Part shown: piece after piece, positions 10,324 to 19,014 of the stretch
Layout: each line of letters opens with the position of its first letter
Position numbering within the stretch: the stretch's first letter is position 1
DNA from: Mycobacterium sp.
GTDB lineage: Bacteria; Actinomycetota; Actinomycetes; Mycobacteriales; Mycobacteriaceae
Assembly: GCA_025965975.1 (NCBI GenBank)
Contig: JAOPVX010000383.1
Location: 1-38,838 of the forward strand
DNA length: 38,838 nucleotides
Direction: 5' to 3'
The notes under the pieces: model-generated
What the model was told of the DNA's origin: nothing
What the model saw: only the letters and a program-made list of their open reading frames with translations
The model's database searches: none
Made by a program: the position numbers and the translations under genes

Positions 10324-11225
10324 CCGGTCAGATGCGCCTCGACGAAAACCGTACGGGGCGACGTCTCGTCGACGTCCCCCTGCTCTCGGCGACCGTAGCG
10401 CGTCATCAACTCGGCCGCCTCGACGGACGTCACGTCCCAGCAGTGCTCGGCCAGCCACCCCGCAACATCGGTTCGCTCTTCGATGAACCACAGATCCTGG
10501 GTATCCGGGACATCGTCATCGGCCGCGCCTGCCGACTCGCGCATCTGCCGCAACTTCTCGCGACGGCTGGCGAGATAATCCGGGTCGAAGAAGTCGGCGC
10601 CGAAAGACTCCACCGCGATGCGACTGTCTCGGGCACTGTGTTGATGGATGCGGTCGAACAACAGATCCTGCGCGTCGGCCGGCAGATAAGGCAGCAATCC
10701 CTCGGCCGCCCACGCCGTCGGTTCGCTCGCGTCGAAGCCCGCGTCGCGCAACGCTTTCGGCCAATCGTGTCGCAGGTCGGCAGGTATTGCGACGTAACGT
10801 GAAACGGCGGGCCGGACGTCGTGCTCGGCGAGGGTTTGCGTTTTGAACTCGAGCACTTTGGGCTGATCGATCTCGTAGACCACGCTGCCGTCCACCCACG
10901 GCAGCCGCCACGCCCGCGCGTCAAGGCCGGCGGCAAGGATGACCGCCTGCTCGATGCCGCTGGCCCCGGCGGCGATGAAGAACTCGTCGAACCACTTGGT
11001 GCGCGAGGCGGCGTACGCGGAGATGGACCGAATCCGCTCGACCATGTAGGGCGGCGGGTGCCGCCACCCATGTTCGGCGGCGGCGTCGAGGAACAGCTGC
11101 GCGTACGGGTCGGTGAACAGCGGGCATTCGCTGGTCGCCTCATCGGCGCGTGCCATCGCCACACCCAGCGCGGTCTGCCCAACGCCTTCGGTGATGTCCC
11201 AGCTGTCGTCGTCAGTTCTGGCCAT
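10320..11225 (-). CDS. SAM-dependent methyltransferase, TIGR00027/LCMT-like mycobacterial family
   Basis: A 301-residue member of the large mycobacterial putative methyltransferase family. The start MARTDDDSWDITEGVGQTALGVA is typical. The SAM pocket is marked by VILAAGLDARAWRLPW and VYEIDQPKVLEFK, and WAAEGLLPYLPADAQDLLFDRI follows. The ATG at 11225 overlaps the mnhG end by 14 bases (ATGGCCAGAACTGA contains the mnhG stop), which makes this the seventh gene of the mnh operon; an in-frame ATG at 11258 is less likely. Substrate unknown. Being coupled to an ion antiporter is unusual for this family. Confidence 0.88.
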   Translation of the reverse strand: MARTDDDSWDITEGVGQTALGVAMARADEATSECPLFTDPYAQLFLDAAAEHGWRHPPPYMVERIRSISAYAASRTKWFDEFFIAAGASGIEQAVILAAGLDARAWRLPWVDGSVVYEIDQPKVLEFKTQTLAEHDVRPAVSRYVAIPADLRHDWPKALRDAGFDASEPTAWAAEGLLPYLPADAQDLLFDRIHQHSARDSRIAVESFGADFFDPDYLASRREKLRQMRESAGAADDDVPDTQDLWFIEERTDVAGWLAEHCWDVTSVEAAELMTRYGRREQGDVDETSPRTVFVEAHLTG

Positions 11226-11574
11226 TGCCACCGGTTTCCCTATTATCGGCGAACTCATGCATTTCGTCCCTGGTCAACAGATCATCGCGAAAGTTCTGCT
11301 CCCGGTAGGCCAGTTGACCGACACGGTTGGCCACCACCGGCGCAGTGATCACGGTGAACAACCCGGTGAGAATGACCATGCCGACGTCGACGTTGCCGCG
11401 CAGCCGGATCGCAGCGCCGGCCAGCACCAGCAGCAGGCCCAGCACCTGCGGTTTGGTCGCGGCGTGCATCCGCGTCAAGGTATCCGGGAAGCGAACCACG
11501 CCGATCGCGGCGGTCAGCGCCAGCGTCGAGCCAGCGAGGACCAGCACGGCGGTGAGGATGTCGATGGCCGTCAT
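11212..11574 (-). CDS. mnhG: Mrp Na+/H+ antiporter subunit G
   Basis: A 120-residue small membrane subunit of the Mrp multi-subunit cation/proton antiporter. It has three hydrophobic segments, the family signature GVVRFPDTLTRMHAATKPQVLGLLL near residues 25-50, and a charged C-terminal tail. The ATG at 11574 overlaps the mnhF stop as ATGA. A longer upstream reading in this frame is only the shadow of mnhF. It is followed with a 14-base overlap by a methyltransferase gene. Confidence 0.92.
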   Translation of the reverse strand: MTAIDILTAVLVLAGSTLALTAAIGVVRFPDTLTRMHAATKPQVLGLLLVLAGAAIRLRGNVDVGMVILTGLFTVITAPVVANRVGQLAYREQNFRDDLLTRDEMHEFADNRETGGNGQN

Positions 11575-11858
11575 CGCGACCCCCCTGCAATTCGGGGCTT
11601 GTCGGTATCGGGCACGCGGAACCGCGCGACGCTGACCGAGCCGACGAAGCTGATCAACGCCAGCGCTGTCAGGCCGTATGTCACGGTGGTGTCCAGGCTG
11701 AAGGCGGCCCAGGTGCCGATCGCGCACATGGTCACCGCGACAAGTGTGTCCAGCGCCACCAGCCGGTCCAGTGTGCTGGGCCCGGCCAGCAGTCGGACCA
11801 TGGTCACGACGGCCGCGGCGCCCAGCATGACCGCCGCGATGACCCACACGATTATCAC
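11571..11858 (-). CDS. mnhF: Mrp Na+/H+ antiporter subunit F
   Basis: A roughly 95-residue three-helix subunit of the Mrp antiporter. The pattern RLLAGPSTLDRLVALDTLVA is the hallmark of MnhF. I prefer the GTG at 11858 because GAAGGCGGAT lies just before it and the product begins with the first helix. The frame is open to a TTG at 11888 that would add ten polar residues. The gene starts about 30 bases after mnhE and ends inside the mnhG start (ATGA). Confidence 0.88.
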   Translation of the reverse strand: MIIVWVIAAVMLGAAAVVTMVRLLAGPSTLDRLVALDTLVAVTMCAIGTWAAFSLDTTVTYGLTALALISFVGSVSVARFRVPDTDKPRIAGGSR

Positions 11859-11889
11859 GCGCGATCCGCCTTCGCTACTCGCTCGCAAA

Positions 11890-12459
11890 TCATGCGCGAT
11901 CAGCCTCCTCTCGAGCCGCCGGCCGCCAGTCGGCTTCGCGCTCGAACGTGGACAGCAGCAGCCGCTCCACCTCGGCGACCTGGCGATAAAACCGGTCCAC
12001 GGCGCGGTCGGAGTCGACGTCGATGACGTGTACGTAGATCATGCGGCGGACCTGGTCGATCTCCAACGCGATCGATCCAGGGATCAGGTTGACGATGTTG
12101 ACGGCCAGCGCCAGCACCAGATCCGACTTGATCGCCAGGTGGGCCCGCAGCACCGCGGACACCGGCGGCGGCCCTGGCTTGAGCGCCAGCCAGGCCACCT
12201 GAATCGACGACAACACCAGGTAGTACGCGACCGTGACGATCAGCCGCAGCAGCGACAGCGGGTGGACCCTGCCCTCGATCGGCACCACCGGTAACGGCAA
12301 CAGCAGGGTGATCAGCAATGCGATCGCCAGGCCGGACAGGATGTTGGCCGCAGAGACCGTGCCCCACAACAGCATCCACACCAGGATCAGCCAACACAGC
12401 ACCCAGGCCCGCAGTGCCACGCGCCTCATTTGCAGTTTGCTCTTCGCGCGAGCGCTCAT
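11890..12459 (-). CDS. mnhE: Mrp Na+/H+ antiporter subunit E
   Basis: A 189-residue subunit with two to three N-terminal helices (WVLCWLILVWMLLWG, NILSGLAIALLITLLLPLP) and a cytoplasmic domain with the family stretches SSIQVAWLALKPG and NIVNLIPGSIALEID. The first ten residues, MSARAKSKLQ, are encoded by the last of three perfect 32-bp tandem copies, each with its own ATG. The copies at 12491 and 12523 lead to stops after 11 codons, so only the ATG at 12459 yields full MnhE. Before the duplication mnhD and mnhE must have been joined by a simple ATGA overlap. Confidence 0.9.
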   Translation of the reverse strand: MSARAKSKLQMRRVALRAWVLCWLILVWMLLWGTVSAANILSGLAIALLITLLLPLPVVPIEGRVHPLSLLRLIVTVAYYLVLSSIQVAWLALKPGPPPVSAVLRAHLAIKSDLVLALAVNIVNLIPGSIALEIDQVRRMIYVHVIDVDSDRAVDRFYRQVAEVERLLLSTFEREADWRPAAREEADRA

Positions 12460-12524
12460 CTTTGCAGTTTGCTCTTCGCGCGAGCGCTCATCTTTGCAGT
12501 TTGCTCTTCGCGCGAGCGCTCATC
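12429..12524 (-). repeat. Three perfect 32-bp tandem repeats over the mnhD-mnhE junction
   Basis: Three identical 32-base units occupy 12429-12460, 12461-12492 and 12493-12524. On the minus strand each unit begins GATGAGCGCTCGCGCG and ends GCAAACTGCAAA. It contains the short palindromes GAGCGCTC and TCGCGCGA. Because 32 is not a multiple of three, each junction shifts frame and makes a TGA that overlaps the next ATG. Slippage at the similar sequences AATGAGGCGC and GATGAGCGC is a likely origin. Confidence 0.97.
12456..12523 (-). other. Two coupled 11-codon mini-ORFs ahead of mnhE
   Basis: The first (12523 to 12488) and second (12491 to 12456) repeat copies each encode MSARAKSKLQR and stop. 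The chain of overlaps is mnhD TGA/ATG, mini-ORF1 TGA/ATG, mini-ORF2 TGA/ATG, then mnhE, so three stop-restart steps follow one another. Whether ribosomes pass through all of them, and at what yield, cannot be judged from sequence. Confidence 0.6.
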
Positions 12525-14121
12525 GCTGTCGGCCTCCCACCACGGCAGTGATGTACTGGCCGCGGTCGAGCACCTCGTCGGCGGCCCGGCCGGCGTAGGC
12601 GAAGATCGGACCCGCCATCACGGTCAGCGTCAGGCCAACCGCGATGAGCGCGCCTGTCGGCACCACCATCCCGACCGGCATCCGCCCCACGTGGTCGCGG
12701 TCGACGAACTGGATGTCCTCCGGTTCGTCGAGGAGCACAGAAGGCGCCGCGCCGGAGAGATGGCCCTCCGGGGCTTCTTCCCGAGACCGCCAGAACGCCT
12801 TTGTCCATACCCTGGCAACCACATAGAGCGTCAACAGGCTGGTGAGGACGCCTCCGCCGACCAACGTCCATGCGAGTACCGACCCGTTCTGTGCGCCTGC
12901 CTGCAGCAGCGCCACCTTGCCGATAAATCCCGAAAATGGCGGAATGCCACCGAGATTGAGCGCCGGAATCACGAATACGAAGGCCAGCAACGGGCTGGCG
13001 GCGGCCAGCCCACCCAGCCGCTGCAGCGTCGACGCACCGGCCTGCCGTTCGATCAGGCCGACCACCAGGAACAGCGTGGTTTGCACCAGAATGTGGTGCG
13101 CCACATAGTAGATCGCGCTCGACATGCCAAGCTGGCTCGACAGCGCGATGCCGAACACCAGGTAGCCGATGTGGCTGACCAGCGTGAAGGACAGCAGCCG
13201 TTTGATGTCGCTCTGCGCGATCGCGCCAAGGATGCCGACCAGCATCGTCAGCAGCGCCGCGACCAGCAGCACCTGGTCAAGCCCGCCACCAGGGAAGAGC
13301 AGCGAATGCGCCCGGATGATTGCGTAGACACCGACTTTCGTCAGAATGCCTGCGAACACCGCGGTAACGGGTGCCGGGGCGGTGGGGTAGGAATCGGGCA
13401 GCCACGTCGACAGCGGGAAGACGGCCGCCTTGATGCCGAACGCGACGAGGAGCACCGCGAACAACGCGGTGCGGGTGCCCGCGCTCACGCCATCGAGACG
13501 CACGGCCAGCTCGGCCATGTTCAGTGTCCCGGTGGCGGCGTACACCAGGGCGATGCCGAGCAGGAACACCAGCGACGACACCATCGACACCATCACGTAG
13601 GAGATCCCTGCCCTGACGCGGTCTGTGCTGGCGCCGATCGTCAACAGGACGAAGCTGGCCGACAGCAGCACCTCGAACCCGACGAACAGGTTGAACAGGT
13701 CCCCGGCCAGGAACGCCGTGCACACGCCCGCTGACAGCACCAGGTAGGTCGGCAGGAAGATGGACACCGGCTGGCGGTCGTCCCCGTCGCGGATGCCCTG
13801 CCCGATGGCATAGAGCACCACCGCCAACAGCACGATCGACGACACCACCAGCATCAGCGCCGAAAGCCGATCTACGACCAGTGTGATGCCAAGTGGCCCC
13901 ATGCCAGGCACCGATTGGCCCCAGCCGCCGACGTGTAACGCAAGCGTGCCGTCGCGGTCGGTGAGATGGAGCAGGGCCGCACACACGACGGCGACCACCG
14001 ACAGCGCTGCCAGCGTGATGGCCCGCTGCAGCCGAGGCCTGCGGCCCGCGAACAACGTGAGCGCGGCACCGACCAACGGGATCAACACCGGCAGCGGCGT
14101 CAGCGAGGCAGAGAGCGTCAT
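12520..14121 (-). CDS. mnhD: Mrp Na+/H+ antiporter subunit D
   Basis: A 533-residue polytopic subunit related to the proton-pumping NuoL/M/N proteins of complex I. The conserved helix-5 glutamate is Glu150 (NLFVGFEVLLSASF) and the helix-7 lysine is Lys231 (FGIKAAVFPLSTWLPDSYP); relatives need both for ion exchange. QSDIKRLLSFTLVSHIGY and NLGGIPPFSGFIGK are further family blocks. Between about residues 430 and 475 there is a charged loop (RSREEAPEGHL to VDRDHVGR). The start overlaps mnhC and the stop overlaps the first repeat-borne ATG, both as ATGA. Confidence 0.95.
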   Translation of the reverse strand: MTLSASLTPLPVLIPLVGAALTLFAGRRPRLQRAITLAALSVVAVVCAALLHLTDRDGTLALHVGGWGQSVPGMGPLGITLVVDRLSALMLVVSSIVLLAVVLYAIGQGIRDGDDRQPVSIFLPTYLVLSAGVCTAFLAGDLFNLFVGFEVLLSASFVLLTIGASTDRVRAGISYVMVSMVSSLVFLLGIALVYAATGTLNMAELAVRLDGVSAGTRTALFAVLLVAFGIKAAVFPLSTWLPDSYPTAPAPVTAVFAGILTKVGVYAIIRAHSLLFPGGGLDQVLLVAALLTMLVGILGAIAQSDIKRLLSFTLVSHIGYLVFGIALSSQLGMSSAIYYVAHHILVQTTLFLVVGLIERQAGASTLQRLGGLAAASPLLAFVFVIPALNLGGIPPFSGFIGKVALLQAGAQNGSVLAWTLVGGGVLTSLLTLYVVARVWTKAFWRSREEAPEGHLSGAAPSVLLDEPEDIQFVDRDHVGRMPVGMVVPTGALIAVGLTLTVMAGPIFAYAGRAADEVLDRGQYITAVVGGRQR

Positions 14122-14588
14122 CGTGACCCCTTTTGCCCGGGCAGCGCGTCGAGCTCGTCGGGTGCGTCGCTGTCCTTTGCCTTGTCGGATTCGGGGCGGT
14201 CCTCATCGCGCGCGACGGCGTCCTTGTCGCTCAGTTGCGAAACCCGGGTGTCCTCGGGGTCGTCGCTGACTTCCTCTCCCCTTGTCAACCGATAGGATCG
14301 ATAGATCAACGCAAGCACGAACGCCGCGATGCCCATGGTGATCACGATCGCCGTCAGGATCATGCCCTGAGCCAACGGATCAGCTGTTGCTGTCTCGCCG
14401 TCGCTGATGCGGCCTCGCACTGGCGGGTTGCCCGACGGACCGCCGACTGTCAGGATCAGCAAGTTGATTGCATTGCCGATCAACAACAGCCCCAACAACA
14501 TTCGAGTCAGGTTTCGCTCCAGCAGCAGGTAGACGCCGACGCTGATGAGACCGCCGATCAGCACCAGGGGAAGGAGGTAGGTGGTCAT
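14118..14588 (-). CDS. mnhC: Mrp Na+/H+ antiporter subunit C with acidic tail
   Basis: A 156-residue NuoK-like subunit. Three helices occupy roughly residues 3-110 with the family stretch GVYLLLERNLTRMLLGLLLIGNAINLLIL and, later, GMILTAIVITMGIAAFVLALIYRSYRL. It then carries a charged C-terminal extension of about 48 residues rich in Asp, Glu and Lys (EEVSDDPEDTRVSQLSDKDAV and onward). Such an extended polar tail may be a docking or regulatory part; this is inference. The ATG overlaps mnhA and the stop overlaps mnhD. Confidence 0.93.
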   Translation of the reverse strand: MTTYLLPLVLIGGLISVGVYLLLERNLTRMLLGLLLIGNAINLLILTVGGPSGNPPVRGRISDGETATADPLAQGMILTAIVITMGIAAFVLALIYRSYRLTRGEEVSDDPEDTRVSQLSDKDAVARDEDRPESDKAKDSDAPDELDALPGQKGSR

Positions 14589-17461
14589 CGCAACCCCACC
14601 TTCGAGGCCTGGGCCATCTCAACATCGACCCGCGCACCGAGGCTGCGCAACACGTCGAGCACCAGGCCGACGACGATGAGATACACGCCCAGATCGAAGA
14701 ACAACGCAGTGACGAACTTGACCGTGCCCAACACGGGCAGGTCGACGAGAATCAGTGCGGACGACAACACCGGCGCACCCACCAGTAGCGAGGCCACCGC
14801 GGTGCCCGCGGCAAGGCCGAGACCGACGCCGAGGATCTTGCCTGCGTCCAACGGCAGCGTTTCGCCGAGTTCGTAACGCCCACCGGCCAGGTAGCGCAGC
14901 ACCAGTGCCAGCCCAGCGGTCAGCCCCCCGGCGAACCCGCCGCCCGGGGTGTTGTGTCCGGCGAAGAAGAAGTACGCCGACAACACCATGATCAGCGGGA
15001 AGATCAAGCGGGTGGCGACCTCCAGCACCAAAGACCGGTGCCGCGGGTCGCGCAGCTCGCTGCCGCGCAACCAGGTGACATCGCCTGCGGCCGGGCTGAT
15101 CGCGATGTCCGGCAGCCTGCCGATGTCGGGTTGACCCGCGTCGGCGACCCTCGGTGCGGCACCAAAACGCCTGTGCCGGAACACCAGCGACGCAACGCCT
15201 GTCGCCGCGACCAGCAACACCGAGATCTCGCCGAGGGTGTCCCAGGCTCGGATGTCAACGAGAAGCACGTTGACCGTATTGGCGCCGTGGCCGCGGTAAT
15301 ACGCTGCGTCGGGGAGCAATTCGGCGATCGGTGTGCCGGTGCGGGCGGCCATCGCGAAGGCTGCCAGCGTGGTCACGGCGGCTCCGACCGCTAGTCCCAG
15401 CGCGGCGCGAGGTAGCCGGAACCTCTTGATATTGGCGCTGTCGGCTTCGGCGGGCAGCGTACGCAGCACGAGCACGAAGATCACCAAAGTCAGTGTCTCC
15501 ACCAAGAACTGGGTGAGCGCCAGATCCGGTGCGCCGTGGAACACGAAGATAGTGCCGCAGCCGTAACCGGTCACCCCGACCAGCAGCACCGCGGCCAACC
15601 GGTTGCGCATCACGGTCGCTCCGAGCGCGGCGGCCAGGATCAGCAGCCCGACGACGACCTGCAGCGGCGAGTCCCACAGCTTGAAGTCGGGACGGTCGCG
15701 AGCTCCGAGGGCCAGCACGACGACGGGCAGCAGCACCAGCGTCGACAGGATGACCGATTGCGTCGCGGGGATGGAGCCCCGCTGGGTGAGCGCGGTGAGC
15801 CGCACCGACAACACATCCGCGCCCCGCAGGACGGCGTCGTAGATGCGGTCGGCGTTGCCCAGCGGCTGGTAGGCCACCCGCACCCGCCGTAGCCGGGCCC
15901 GACCGAAGAAGGCCGCGGTGCCGACCGCCAACACGAGCACCGACAACAGCAGCGGAAGGCTGATGCCATGCCACAGCGCGAGGTGGTAGTCCTCACCGCC
16001 GGGCACGGTGTCGGCGTAGTCGTCCAGCAGGTCGTCGAGCCGGGCCGGCCACAGCCCGAACACCAGCCCGGCCAGCGCGAGGATCGCCGGCGCGGCAAGG
16101 AATGTGGCGGGCGGGCGGTGCATCTCCGCGACACGGGTGCTCGGTTGTGGTAAACCCTTGCGGCCGAACGCTCCCCACAGAAATCGGAGGCTGTAGATCG
16201 TGGTGAACACCGATCCGATGACAATGCCGGCGAGTACGTACGGCGCGGCCGCGCCGAGCGTCGGGCTGTGCGCGACGGTTTCGAAGTCGGCCTCCTTGGC
16301 GACGAAGCCGAGAAACGGCGGAAGCGCGGCCATGCTTGCGGTCGCCCCGACGGCGATGATCAGCATCGGTCTGCTGTGCTGCCCGAGCCAGGCGAGCCTA
16401 CGGATGTCACGGGTGCCGGTGGCGTGGTCGATGACGCCGACGACCATGAACAGTGACGCCTTGAACATTGCGTGCGCGCACAGCATGGCCAGCCCGGCGA
16501 GCATGAGGTCTCCGCCGCCTGCGCCGACCATCAAGGTGATCAAACCGAGTTGGCTGACGGTGCCGAACGCCAGGATCAGCTTCAGGTCGTACTCGCGCAC
16601 CGCACGCCAGCCGGCCAGCAGCATGGTCAGCACGCCGAGGATGATCACGGTCGGTCGCCATGGCGGGAGGCCGGCGAACCCTGGCGTCATCCGGGCTACG
16701 AGGTAGACGCCTGCCTTGACCATCGCCGCCGCGTGCAGGTACGCGCTCACCGGTGTCGGTGCGGCCATCGCGCCGGGGAGCCAGAAGTGCATCGGCACAA
16801 TGGCCGACTTGGACAGCGCTCCGACGAGCACAAGCATCACCCCGATCGACGCGGCGAGGCCGGTCGGGGGCGCCGCGATCAGTTCGGACAGCAGATAAGT
16901 GCCTGCCAGGTTGCCCAGCACGACGATGCCGACCAGCATGGCCAGCCCGCCGAAGGTCGTCACCAGCAGTGCTTGGGTGGCGGCGCGGCGACTTGTCGCG
17001 CGTTCGGCGTAGTGACCAACCAACAGGAACGACAGCACGGTGGTGAGCTCCCAGAAGACATAGAGCACCAGCATGTTGTCGCTGCAGACCAGTCCGAACA
17101 TCGCGCCGGAGAACGCGACGAGCTCCGCGGCGAAGCTGGGCAGGCGTTTCTCGGTCTGCCCGTCGTGGTGGTGGAAGTAGTCGGCGCAGTAGAACAGCAC
17201 CAGCGCGCCGATGCCCAGCACGAGCACGCTCATGATCGCCGCGAGCCCGTCGAACCGCAGCGTGATGTTCATCGACAGTCCGGGAACCCACTGCACGTCG
17301 GCCGTTGTCGCCCGGCCCGGCTGCGGCCAGTTCAGCGCGACCCAGCCCAACGAGCCCAGCGGCACCAACGCGAGCGGATAGAACGCCATCCGGCCCCACC
17401 GGTACACAAGCAGCGGGGCGACCGCCGTTGCGACGGCATGGGCGAACAGGATGGCGAGCAT
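14585..17461 (-). CDS. mnhA: Mrp Na+/H+ antiporter subunit A fused to subunit B
   Basis: A 958-residue fusion. Residues up to about 650 form the NuoL-like MrpA part, with Glu138 in LYVFWELTTVLSFLLVGH and a lysine in LSKSAIVPMHFWLPGAM matching the ion-path residues. A DUF4040 (MbhD/MbhE-like) region follows near 600-680 (APDLALTQFLVETLTLVIFVLVL). The last 130 residues are MrpB-like, recognised by FPLIMVLSAYFFFAGHNTPGGGFAGG. Thus there is no separate mnhB gene. The ATG at 17461 has CCGGAG four bases before it. It is the first gene of the operon and diverges from the monooxygenase gene. Confidence 0.95.
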   Translation of the reverse strand: MLAILFAHAVATAVAPLLVYRWGRMAFYPLALVPLGSLGWVALNWPQPGRATTADVQWVPGLSMNITLRFDGLAAIMSVLVLGIGALVLFYCADYFHHHDGQTEKRLPSFAAELVAFSGAMFGLVCSDNMLVLYVFWELTTVLSFLLVGHYAERATSRRAATQALLVTTFGGLAMLVGIVVLGNLAGTYLLSELIAAPPTGLAASIGVMLVLVGALSKSAIVPMHFWLPGAMAAPTPVSAYLHAAAMVKAGVYLVARMTPGFAGLPPWRPTVIILGVLTMLLAGWRAVREYDLKLILAFGTVSQLGLITLMVGAGGGDLMLAGLAMLCAHAMFKASLFMVVGVIDHATGTRDIRRLAWLGQHSRPMLIIAVGATASMAALPPFLGFVAKEADFETVAHSPTLGAAAPYVLAGIVIGSVFTTIYSLRFLWGAFGRKGLPQPSTRVAEMHRPPATFLAAPAILALAGLVFGLWPARLDDLLDDYADTVPGGEDYHLALWHGISLPLLLSVLVLAVGTAAFFGRARLRRVRVAYQPLGNADRIYDAVLRGADVLSVRLTALTQRGSIPATQSVILSTLVLLPVVVLALGARDRPDFKLWDSPLQVVVGLLILAAALGATVMRNRLAAVLLVGVTGYGCGTIFVFHGAPDLALTQFLVETLTLVIFVLVLRTLPAEADSANIKRFRLPRAALGLAVGAAVTTLAAFAMAARTGTPIAELLPDAAYYRGHGANTVNVLLVDIRAWDTLGEISVLLVAATGVASLVFRHRRFGAAPRVADAGQPDIGRLPDIAISPAAGDVTWLRGSELRDPRHRSLVLEVATRLIFPLIMVLSAYFFFAGHNTPGGGFAGGLTAGLALVLRYLAGGRYELGETLPLDAGKILGVGLGLAAGTAVASLLVGAPVLSSALILVDLPVLGTVKFVTALFFDLGVYLIVVGLVLDVLRSLGARVDVEMAQASKVGLR

Positions 17462-17527
17462 GGCACTCCGGATCTCGTCGGGTCGGCGATGAGCCGTCAG
17501 GCGAAGAGCGGATGGCGGGGTGTCAGC

Positions 17528-17555
17528 CTGGTTAAGGGCTTTGGTTTAACGCCAG
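17528..17555. promoter_or_regulatory. Imperfect inverted repeat in mnhA / monooxygenase gap
   Basis: CTGGTTAA and TTAACGCCAG form imperfect arms, with a two-base bulge, in the 107-base divergent gap. It could be an operator for either gene. The evidence is symmetry and place only. Confidence 0.3.
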
Positions 17556-17568
17556 TCTACGTGGGCGG

Positions 17569-19014
17569 ATGCAGCTACCATCCGGCGTCGTGGAGACTCC
17601 CGATGTTGTGGTGGTCGGCGCTGGACCGACCGGCTTGATGCTGGCGTGCGAGCTCGCGCTCGGCGGGGCCAAGGCACGGCTGCTCGAAGAACGCACCGAT
17701 ATGCCCAATATCACCAGGGCCTTCGCGGTGCATGCGCGCACACTCGAGCTGCTTGACGCGCGTGGGCTGGCCGACGAACTCCTTACGTGCGGGGTGCCCG
17801 TGTACGAACTGGCCCCGCCGGGCGGGACCACGATGAACCTGCGTGAACTGCCCACCCGGTTCGGGATGGTGTTCATCGTGCCCCAGAGCGGAACCGAAAG
17901 GGTCTTGCAGGCCCGCGCGGAGGAACTCGGTGTCGAGATCGTCCGCGGCGCCAAGGTGGTCGGGCTGACGCAGGACGACACCGGCGTGACACTTGACCTT
18001 GGCGGCGGCGACAGTGTGCGGGCCGAATATGCAGTGGGGTGCGACGGCGCGCACAGCACGATCCGTCAGCTGGTCGGCATCGACTTCGTCGGCAAACAGT
18101 ACGAGACGCACATCTTGCTTGCCGATGTGCATCTCACGAATCCGCCGGGCGAGACGTTATTCGGGAGAACGAACGAGAAGGGTGCGGTGGTCGTCATCCC
18201 GTTCGGCGACGGTTGGTTCCGCGCCATCGCGTGGGACCGGCTGCGCGAGCAGGCTCCGATGAACGAGCCGGTCGCGCTGGAGGAGATGCGCGACGCGTTC
18301 GTCCGGATCGCCTTCGAGGACTTCGGGATGACCGACATGCGGTGGAGCTCGCGGTTCCTGTCCGAGCGCAAGCAGGCCAGGCACTACCGGGCCGGGCGGG
18401 TCTTCATTGCCGGCGACGCCGCCCACGTGCATTCACCGCTCGGCGGGCAGGGCATGAACACCGGCATCGGCGACGCGATGAACCTGGGCTGGAAGCTGGC
18501 CGCTGCCGTCCGCAGGTCCGCGCCGCCGTGGCTGCTGGACAGCTATGAGAACGAACGCCATCCGGTCGGCGCTACCGTGCTGAAGCTGACCGACGCGTTC
18601 AACCAGCTGGTGCTGGGCCGTTCCAAGGCACAGCGCAAGGTGCAGAGCCTCGCGGTTGGAGTCCTGACGCGGATTCCGCGCACCAAGCGGATGATGGGCG
18701 AACGGCTCAGCGGCATCGGTATCGCCTATCCCCATGGGCGCGACGACGACTGGATGGTCGGCCGCCGGATGCCGGACATCGATTGCGACGGGACGCGACT
18801 CTACGAGCGGTTGCGCGAAGGGAAGTTCGTGTTGGTGACGGCCGAGCCGGTCGAGCTGGACCGGCCTGACATCGTGCACACCGTCGACAAGCATCCTGAA
18901 CTGCCCGACGCCGTGCTGGTCCGCCCCGACGGCTACGTCGCCTGGGCAAGCGAACGAATGCCTGGTGCCGCCGAACTATCAGCGGCGATCGACCGCTGGC
19001 GCCCCGTGGCATAG
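17569..19014 (+). CDS. FAD-dependent aromatic monooxygenase
   Basis: A 481-residue flavoprotein of the p-hydroxybenzoate hydroxylase class (PheA/TfdB-like, FAD_binding_3), expected to hydroxylate aromatic or polyketide-like substrates using NAD(P)H and oxygen. The ADP-binding GxGxxG is GAGPTG at residues 17-22, the DG motif is in GCDGAHSTIRQ, and the flavin ribityl GD motif is in RVFIAGDAAHVHSPLGGQGMN. The C-terminus is short and lacks a full thioredoxin-like domain. The ATG lies in a frame that opens only here, with weak GGGCGG before it. It is separately transcribed from mnhA and its last 36 bases overlap the convergent DUF1707 gene. Confidence 0.87.
   Translation: MQLPSGVVETPDVVVVGAGPTGLMLACELALGGAKARLLEERTDMPNITRAFAVHARTLELLDARGLADELLTCGVPVYELAPPGGTTMNLRELPTRFGMVFIVPQSGTERVLQARAEELGVEIVRGAKVVGLTQDDTGVTLDLGGGDSVRAEYAVGCDGAHSTIRQLVGIDFVGKQYETHILLADVHLTNPPGETLFGRTNEKGAVVVIPFGDGWFRAIAWDRLREQAPMNEPVALEEMRDAFVRIAFEDFGMTDMRWSSRFLSERKQARHYRAGRVFIAGDAAHVHSPLGGQGMNTGIGDAMNLGWKLAAAVRRSAPPWLLDSYENERHPVGATVLKLTDAFNQLVLGRSKAQRKVQSLAVGVLTRIPRTKRMMGERLSGIGIAYPHGRDDDWMVGRRMPDIDCDGTRLYERLREGKFVLVTAEPVELDRPDIVHTVDKHPELPDAVLVRPDGYVAWASERMPGAAELSAAIDRWRPVA

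Noticed and set aside
12429-12524. CRISPR array
   Set aside because: The 32-bp units are directly adjacent with no spacers between them, and lie over a coding junction.
12430-13734. 434-codon plus-strand frame across mnhD
   Set aside because: It is antisense to MnhD; its repeated N-terminus only reflects the 32-bp repeats.
16472-17638. 388-codon plus-strand frame across mnhA
   Set aside because: It is antisense to well-conserved MnhA residues and is rich in His, Arg and Gln as shadows are.
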